A DNA stretch of 64,000 bases from Aquanectria penicillioides (taxonomy: Eukaryota; Ascomycota; Sordariomycetes; Hypocreales; Nectriaceae). Position 1 is the first letter of the stretch; the number at the start of each line of letters is the position of its first letter. Of the stretch, positions 57,238-64,000 are shown in pieces. The notes below the pieces were generated by a model, which saw only the letters and a list, made by a program, of their open reading frames with translations, was not told the DNA's origin and did not search any database. The position numbers and the translations under genes are program-made. The stretch covers positions 5,766,001 through 5,830,000 of the forward strand of contig PYIU01000002.1 of the NCBI GenBank assembly GCA_003415625.1, given 5' to 3'.

Positions 57238-59699
57238 ATGTTGACTTTAGCCCGCTCAACCGCTCTAAGGAACAGCTTCCGTCACATCAACACCACACGT
57301 GCCGTCAGTCTCCCCCTCTCTTCAACTTCCTACACATCCATCTATATGTGTCGTCCATGGACGATGTCAAATTTCATTCTATCATGCATTTGCCCCCTTT
57401 GAATTATCCGTCACGTCCGTCGCCATGCGACAAACGGCTCCGGACAACCGGCAATTCTGGGATGGATGGTTCGCTTCACTGCGATGGTAGGTGCCGGCAC
57501 GGACACATCCCGAGCTACCTTCGTCACAAAAGCCGCTAGCCTATCATAACCAGAATCATCCAGTACCCCCTTTAGCATTTTTCTCTCATTTGCCCTCGCT
57601 CCGTTATACTGAATCTCCTTGACCTCTTCAACATCGAGCACTAGCTCGTGCTAACTAGAGAATAGGCACATAATATCATCATGGCTCCGACCAAGCGCTC
57701 CAGTAGCTCTGTCCCTTCAGGTACGTCACATCCACGATGGCACCCACTTCCACAAATTGCATGTGATCAATAGTCCGATGGGTCATAGGCAGTTGCAATA
57801 CTAACACAACCACGCCTCAGGCTACATTGAAGATAGTTCAAAGGGCCCTATGTTGAGGTTTCAGGAGTCTTTGCCTCGGCTCCCCGTCCCATCTCTGGAA
57901 GAGACCGCCAGTCGCTATCTCAAGACCTTACACCCACTCCTCTCCCCTGTTGAATACGAAGTCAGTAAGAAAGCTGTTGAGGACTTCATCCGCCCTGGTG
58001 GTGTTGGCTCCAAGCTCCAAGAAAAGCTTATTGCCCGACGCGAAGAGCCCAATACCAAGAACTGGATCTATGAATGGTGGAATGAAGCAGCGTATCTCGC
58101 TTATCGCGATCCTGTTGTTCCTTACGTCAGCTACTTCTATTCCCACAGAGATGATCGCCGCCGACGAGATCCTGCCAAGCGGGCCGCCGCCATCACTACG
58201 TCCGTCCTCGAGTTCAAAAAACAAGTCGACAGCGGCACTCTAGAGCCTGAATACATGAAGAAACTACCTATTTGCATGGACAGTTACAAATGGATGTTCA
58301 ATGCCTCCCGCGTCGCCGCGAAACCTACAGATTTCCCAATCAAATTTTCCCCCGCTGAAAACAAGCATATCATTGCCATTCGCAAGAACCAGTTCTTCAA
58401 AATCTTGCACGAAGTTGATGGAAAGCAGCTCAATACATCAGAACTCGAGCAACAATTCACACGTGTGTACCAGGCGGCTCAACGGGTCTCCCCCGTCGGG
58501 GCCCTGACCTCGGAGAACCGTGATGTGTGGGCTGATGCTCGGGAGGTCTTGTTGCAAGCCAGTCCAAATAACAAGGCCGCTCTTGAGACCATTGAATCGG
58601 CCTCATTTGTGGTTTGCCTAGATGACGCCAGCCCCGTCACCCTTGAGGAGCGTGCTCACCAGTATTGGCATGGTGACGGCGCGAATCGATGGTATGACAA
58701 GCCTTTACAGTTCATTGTCAACGACAATGGTACCTCCGGTTTTATGGGGGAGCACTCTATGATGGATGGGACCCCCACCCATCGCCTCAATGATTACGTC
58801 AACGATCTCATCTTTGGCAATAAGCTCGATTACTCCAACCCCAGCATCCGTTCCAATCTCCCCGAACCCCAACTTGTCAAGTTTGAGATAAACCAAGATG
58901 TACAGGCCGAGATCGATCGTGCCACTAAGGACTTCAATGATGTCATTTCCAAGCATCAGCTTGCTGTTCAGGCTTATCAAGGATACGGAAAGGGTCTGAT
59001 CAAGAAGTTCAGGTGCTCTCCCGATGCCTATGTGCAGATGATTATCCAGCTGGCCTATTTCAAGATGTATGGCCAAAACCGACCCACGTATGAATCCGCC
59101 GCCACTCGACGTTTCCAGCTTGGTCGTACTGAAACGTGCCGAACCGTGTCTGAGGAGTCTGTGGCTTGGTGCCAAGCGATGGCTGATACCTCCGTTGATG
59201 ACAAGACCCGCATTGACCTCTTCCGAAAGGCGATCAACAGCCATCTTGAGTACATCACAGTTGCCTCAGATGGAAAAGGCGTCGACAGACATCTCTTCGG
59301 CCTTAGACGTCTCCTCGCTCCTGATGAGGAGATCCCTGCTATCTACAAGGATCCTGCCTATACTTACTCTAGCTCGTGGCACTTATCTACTTCTCAATTG
59401 AGCTCCGAGTTCTTCAATGGTTATGGCTGGAGTCAAGTTATTGACGCTGGATTCGGCATTGCGTACATGATTAACGAGAACAGGTAAGTATTCCTAAAGA
59501 CATGACTCTCACTCAGACTCTGCCATTGAACGTTTCCCGTGGTCATAAATATAATCTAACGCGCCGAAATAGCCTCAACTTCAACGTTGTTTCCAAGGGC
59601 TTGGGGAGTAACCGGATGAGTTACTACTTGAATGAAGCAGCCGGCGATATGAGAGAGCTCCTTCTACCCACTATTCAGTCACCCAAGGCCAAACTGTAG
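57238..59699 (+). CDS. CAT2: Carnitine O-acetyltransferase with mitochondrial and peroxisomal forms
   Basis: Transfers acetyl groups between CoA and carnitine so that acetyl units can cross organelle membranes during growth on fatty acids or acetate. The short form starts at 57681 (MAPTKRSSSS): exons 57681-57720, 57821-59483 and 59573-59699, 609 residues. The catalytic His is in GEHSMMDGTP (about H325) and the STS motif is in SWHLSTSQL. The C-terminus is AKL, a PTS1 peroxisomal signal. An upstream exon 57238-57303 starts with MLTLARSTALRNSFR, a textbook matrix presequence, and ends at a GTCAGT donor in phase 0. A TGCTAAC branch site and an AATAG acceptor at 57665 join it in frame, adding 27 residues. 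Enzyme identity is very firm; the upstream exon is strongly suggested but unproven. Confidence 0.93.
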
Positions 59700-60124
59700 A
59701 GTCGTATGTTCATCTGTATGTATGGAGAAATATTTAGCTTCAATCACACTACATGCACACGAATGGAATTGACCTAGACACATCTAGAGTATTAGAGCTT
59801 TTCCTATTATCACCTGCTTGCCATGTATTCTTAGCTGAGGTTTTTTTTTTTTTTGGCTTTCCTTACCCTTCTCTCACACTTCAACGTGAGTCGGGGAACC
59901 TAAGATGAGAGACCCTCTCATTGAGAACCCTCACAGGTTAACCCCTTACTAGCCAAACTGGTTCAAGAAAGAGACGATGAAATATTCGCTATCTGTTACT
60001 ATTAGTGTAACCACTGAAACCCTAACTGTACATGATGAAAGCTTAGGTGACACATGGTGGAAACACGCGATATCCTAGTCCTACAGGCCAAATATCCAAT
60101 TGCCTTACTTCAGTTGGAGTCCAT
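59700..60124. other. Convergent intergenic region, CAT2 / SRV2
   Basis: Contains a T-run at 59840-59854. No gene recognised. Confidence 0.5.
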
Positions 60125-61969
60125 CTAGCCGGCGTGGGCTACGATTTCATTGACAAGATCGCCCTTGCCCTCGTTATAGTATGAGCATATCTGGGAAGGC
60201 AATGGTATTTCCTTATAATCATCATCGGGGCCGGAAATGACATTCAGATTTATGCCAGCAGACTTGCTGGTGTAGACTTTAGTGCCACTGCTGTCCTTGC
60301 TACAGTAGATCTGAGCGCCGTCGACTTGATCTAGCATCACAGTGGGTATGGTGCCCAAGACCTGCAGAGCAAAGTTCTGGGCCTTAACAACATCCACAGT
60401 CGAAACTAACGTGTCAACGATGAGAGACAGTCGAGTAGAATTCTCAACCGTCACTTGGTTTGCCTTGCCCTTAACGATGATTGTAGTGTTGTTGCATCGA
60501 CTGATCAGAATAGAATGTGTCAGGGTTGCATCGATCTCAACAGGCTGGGGTTCCTTCTCATAGTTTTCCTGTCTTTGTTTCAGCATGAAGTTTTGGGTTT
60601 ATCAACTCGTAATGTACTCACAATTGTCCACTTGTTGCCGTCGAGCTCTTTCTTCGGTGGCTTCTTGACCCGCATGCTCTCAGGCTTGGGCTTTTTCCCT
60701 GGTGCTGGGCTCTTGCCCCGAACCGATCCACCGCGATCTGAGATGGTGGCTCCTGCGCGGAGAGCCGGGTTTTTGTGTGTCATCTCAGACTTGTCCACCT
60801 TACGGAGGCCCTTTGTAACCGCCTCACCCTTATTCAGTTCTGAGAAGACGGCACCGAAGCCGCCCGACGTCGCCACAGGGGCCGGCTCAGCCTGAATCTC
60901 CAGAACCGGCGGTGGACCTGGAGGAGGTGGTGGTGGTGGAGGAGCGCTTCCGACATGCGGCGTGGGAGTTGAGTTAGACTCGGGGAACAGCGATTTGGCG
61001 GCTTCCTCGGCAGAACCACCCTGGGGTTCCAGGCAATTCCATTTGGGAAGTATTGCTTCACATAATCGGCGAGGTCGCGGAAGAGTTGATAGAAAGCCTG
61101 AACCCACTCAATCTGTTTCGCATCTCTACAGTCAAGCAGTTAGCAATTGAGATTCGAGACAGGGGAGGGTAACGTCCTTGTCTTTCTGCTCTTTGAGGAC
61201 CCTATTGCCGAAAAACTGAGCAGATCCGAGACACTCCTCAACATGTTTGTATGGACGACTGTCGACGGTGACCCATGCCAGAACCATGATCCCATCCGCG
61301 ACCGTGCTGAGTTGTGTGTACATGGGATCAGGGCGATTTTTGTCCTTCAGGTCGGTAACCGCCATAAGTGCCTCATTGATGGGCTTCAAGAGCTCCTGGT
61401 ATACCGACATTTCGGGACCCGAGAGGTCTGGTTTCTTAGCTTTGGTAGATATGAGAAGGAATTTGCGTTGTTCTTGGAGACCCTTGCGGACTAATGCTGC
61501 CTATTTGAGGTACGTGTGAGGGTTTGAATCAACAGTTTATCGGCCTCTGCTTGAGGCAACCAATATTGGGGTGGTGAGCAGACGAACCTGTTTGGCAACA
61601 AGCCCGCCAAGGTCACTGCTGAGCTTAACATATTTGTCAACGGCAACGTTGAGGAAAGCATCGAATTCTTCAATGGACTCGGGGAGGGGTTCGGCGGCAG
61701 GCTTGGGCGGCGCAGGGGGGCCAGGAGGCGTTGAAACGGGAGCGGGGGCTGTAGGGGAAGCAACCGGAAGATTCAAAGCAGGAGCATCACTGGGTATATC
61801 GGTCGAGGAAGCAATATCTTCAAGCCGGGATGTTGCAGCTTCGAGGCTAGGGAAAAGATCAGCGATGTTAGATGCACAACTCGGTTCCTGAGTATGAAGC
61901 CGAGGGTGATGGGGGCTCATACCGCTTGATAAGCGTCGTCAGGTTGTGCATGTGGTTTGTAGCAGCCAT
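60125..61969 (-). CDS. SRV2: Adenylyl cyclase-associated protein (CAP/Srv2); one 1-nt frameshift in the given sequence
   Basis: Actin-monomer recycling factor that also binds adenylyl cyclase. Exons 61969-61923, 61846-61588, 61500 to about 61150, about 61123-60622, and 60568-60125. The N-terminal cyclase-binding coiled coil is seen as NLTTLIKRLEAATSRLED; then the helical HFD, a Pro-rich linker (PPPPPPPPGPPP), a WH2-like basic segment, and the C-terminal CARP beta-helix (KWTIENYEKEPQPVEI to SYYNEGKGDLVNEIV). The frame breaks at the G-run 61023-61026 (coding AACCCCAGG) between NGIAWNP and GGSAEEAAKS; one extra base restores it. The exon 3/4 junction is uncertain: the best donor (GTTACC) does not match in phase, while a GTCTCG donor with a GAG acceptor does but makes a 38-nt intron. 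Confidence 0.92.
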
Positions 61970-63706
61970 GGCGAGGGTGATCTACTAATCAGATTGGAAG
62001 GACTTGGAAATAGACACGAGGAGGAGGGTAGAGTTGGAGATTGGATGGTTCGACGGAGTGACTCGGTAGGGGTGTGCCAAATAGTGGTCAACAGTGAGGA
62101 ATGACGAACAGGGCAACACGTCCAGGTACAGAATGCAGCTGCCTTGCGGAATAGTGCCGTTGATGGGAGACCAATATTATTGCGTTGGCGGCTTTTAGAG
62201 GATGATGCAGGTTGGGGAAGACAAACGATGTGTGGCATGGAATAATTGTCAGGAGAAGGAGGAAGTCAAAGGACGGAGGTAGCTAGATGCCTAGGTACCT
62301 GAGTAAGGTTGAGGACTCCCGCATCCGGCCAGTGGGCCGGTGCTAATGCTCAACTCGTGCTAGCACTGTTCCTGCGGATGTGCAGGATGCCGTGTGGTAC
62401 CGGTACTACTGTGCCTGTATGGGTCTGTGTGGTGCTGCTCACAATGCCCCTCCAGGAGCTTCCCCCACATCAAGCCTAAGCCTCGTCCCAACATTACTAC
62501 GCAGGTGCAAGGTGATGTCAAAGCCGCCCTACCCTGCATTTTCATGCCCTAGAAACCACTGTTGCATGCCTCCAATCGCCTTCACACCCGAGGGCCTTCC
62601 CTCCCGATACTAGTAGATCGAGATGGCCCTTGTTTTGCTACCTAATGTGTGTGATTTTTCAGGATCAGGTGCCCAACACACCTACCTTAGTTACCTAGGT
62701 AGGTAGGTAGATGCAGGCATTACACACGTGGTTACAGCAAGATATTTGCCAGGCAACAAGGCCATTATTGGATAAGGTGGGTACCTACGCGGGCGGGTAG
62801 GTTCTGAGGTCACTGTATGGGCGGACAAAACAATTCAGGAAGCCTTTTAGCGCCACGCGTATAGTTTCGCACAGCCCAAAATAGTTCTGGACCTACTATT
62901 TTGTCCAACAGCCTGTCTGTATACAGGCACCTACCTTACCTAGGTACCTGCACCTAGATAGTGGGTAAAGTAGTACCTAGGTAGGAAAGTACTAATACTT
63001 TGAGAAAGTAGAAGCACTAATGCTCCTAAAAAATCATGGTCAACACAACAAAGTACAACACAAGCCTACCTATATAGAGACCAATACATAGCATAACGTG
63101 CTCCTATCATGCATCAAATGCATAGGTACCTACCCTTGTAGATTTCGGCGGAGCACAAGTCTGATCCGACTAGAGAGCACCTACCTACCTACCTTGGTAC
63201 CCAGGCGCTACCAGATCTACGTATGACTGACCAGTACTTTTGGGGTACTCCACTGTTCACCAGCAGGTAGCTTCCTTGCGATCTCCAAGTGGTAAAATAC
63301 ACTTAATATCAGCACCAGGTACCTAAAGGCGACCTTCCCGCTGAGAGTCCCACCCAACCAATGCCCAACTTCTGACACCGCCCGAGGAACAAACACACAA
63401 TTGTGAGCCTCGTGCCTCGACACCCATTGACTACCTACCTAACCTGTCTGTATTGATACATTGGAACAACGAACAATTCATCAAGCTGTCTTTATTCTCC
63501 GTTTCTTAGCGTACAGGAAGACTTCACCTAAAACCGACTCATGCAAGACCGCTAAGCCACATTCCCAGGTGCTTCTCAACAAACTCCTGCCTCATCCGTC
63601 CAAGAGTGAGTGGTTGTGCGTTTTGAGGCTCAGAACACTCGCTGGTTGATTCACGGTGGTGGCACGTCGAAATAGCCTTGCCTGCAACGTGGACCTGTCA
63701 GCCACC
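61970..63706. promoter_or_regulatory. Divergent promoter region rich in TACCTAGGTA palindromes
   Basis: Between the SRV2 and MAK32-like starts. From about 62285 to 63440 there are more than ten copies of TACCTA/TAGGTA units, several forming perfect palindromes (for example TTACCTAGGTAGGTAGG near 62690 and CTTACCTAGGTACC near 62935). No coding sequence recognised. Confidence 0.6.
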
Positions 63707-64000
63707 ATGGAAACAGAGGCTACTAGCCATCGAAATCAGGACCAGATTCAAGACCAAGGACAAGATCCCAGCATAACCCAAGCGACCCCAGGTCAGCTGA
63801 ATAACCAGGAACAGAGCCCGATTCTGGGGCTCAACCTGCAAATAGATGACCAACAGCCACAACCAAATCCACCAGCTCATGTGTCCTCCACCGAGGAAGA
63901 GGATCGGGATCACAATGTTCAGACCCAACGAGTCGTCCCAATCGACTTTGTCACGCTGGGCATGTTTATTATCGGTTAGCTTGCCCAGATGCTCTGGCAA
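63707..64000 (+). CDS. MAK32: MAK32-like PfkB-family kinase, first exon only (runs off right edge)
   Basis: The start codon at 63707 sits in a strong context (GCCACCATGG). The first 75 residues are a Gln/Asn/Asp-rich, disordered leader, followed by VPIDFVTLGMFII, which I recognise as the start of the ribokinase-type fold in fungal Mak32-like proteins (usually continuing with Asp-Glu-Ile). The exon ends at 63974 in phase 1 with a GTTAGC donor; read through, it stops at once. Kinase motifs lie beyond the window, so the assignment rests on this short block. Confidence 0.55.

Noticed and set aside
1..64000. tRNA, rRNA, CRISPR or viral genes
   Set aside because: Scanning both strands for B-box-like GGTTCGA, clover-leaf arms, regular spaced repeats and polymerase or capsid motifs gave nothing supportable. 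A tRNAscan or Rfam search would be decisive.

Overview
This window is nuclear DNA from a filamentous ascomycete, most likely a Sordariomycete of the Hypocreales type. The genes carry short GT-AG introns (about 46-110 nt) with CTAAC/CTGAC branch sites. The protein set is typical of filamentous fungi: a mitochondrial N-acetylglutamate synthase, a FarA/CTF1-type Zn2Cys6 factor, and a carnitine acetyltransferase ending in AKL. A DNA transposon relic shows CpA-to-TpA (RIP-like) damage. I cannot name the species from sequence alone.

Layout. 1-529 (-): start of N-acetylglutamate synthase, running off the left edge. 1790-2773 (+): 3-hydroxyisobutyrate-dehydrogenase-like enzyme. 3145-3576 (+): V-ATPase subunit e (VMA9). 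3825-4886 (-): ARV1. 6383-8251 (-): intracellular LysM protein. 10944-14143 (-): FarA/CTF1 regulator. 18037-21253 (-): MCD4. 22390-23932 (-): CSM1/Pcs1 monopolin subunit, divergent from MSP1 (24479-25947, +). 26850-28240 (+): cystathionine beta-lyase. 29444-30998 (-): SERINC/TMS1, divergent from an MCH1-like MFS carrier (32251-34162, +). 35147-38588 (-): BST1. 40501-42862: piggyBac-like transposon with 31-bp terminal inverted repeats. 43505-46761 (+): PMS1. 47021-48871 (-): fungal membrane protein of unknown function. 49245-50916 (+): ARH1, convergent with ETF-alpha (50985-52089, -). 52704-54892 (+): SWI3/RSC8-type SWIRM-SANT subunit. 57238-59699 (+): carnitine acetyltransferase. 60125-61969 (-): cyclase-associated protein SRV2. 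63707 to the right edge (+): first exon of a MAK32-like PfkB kinase.

The genes are ordinary housekeeping genes, not a cluster. Three functional links can be drawn. Two GPI-anchor enzymes (MCD4, BST1) act in the same ER pathway, and ARV1 has also been linked to GPI and sterol handling. ARH1 and ETF-alpha are both mitochondrial flavoproteins. The FarA/CTF1 regulator controls fatty-acid use, which also draws on carnitine acetyltransferase and ETF.

Two observations stand out. First, five conserved genes are broken by seven one-base deletions, every one inside a G/C homopolymer. This points to consensus undercalling rather than seven dead alleles, and it matters for anyone translating these genes. 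Second, the carnitine acetyltransferase gene can encode a mitochondrial form (upstream presequence exon) and a peroxisomal form (AKL C-terminus). I found no rRNA, tRNA, CRISPR array or secondary-metabolite cluster, and no clearly new biological system.
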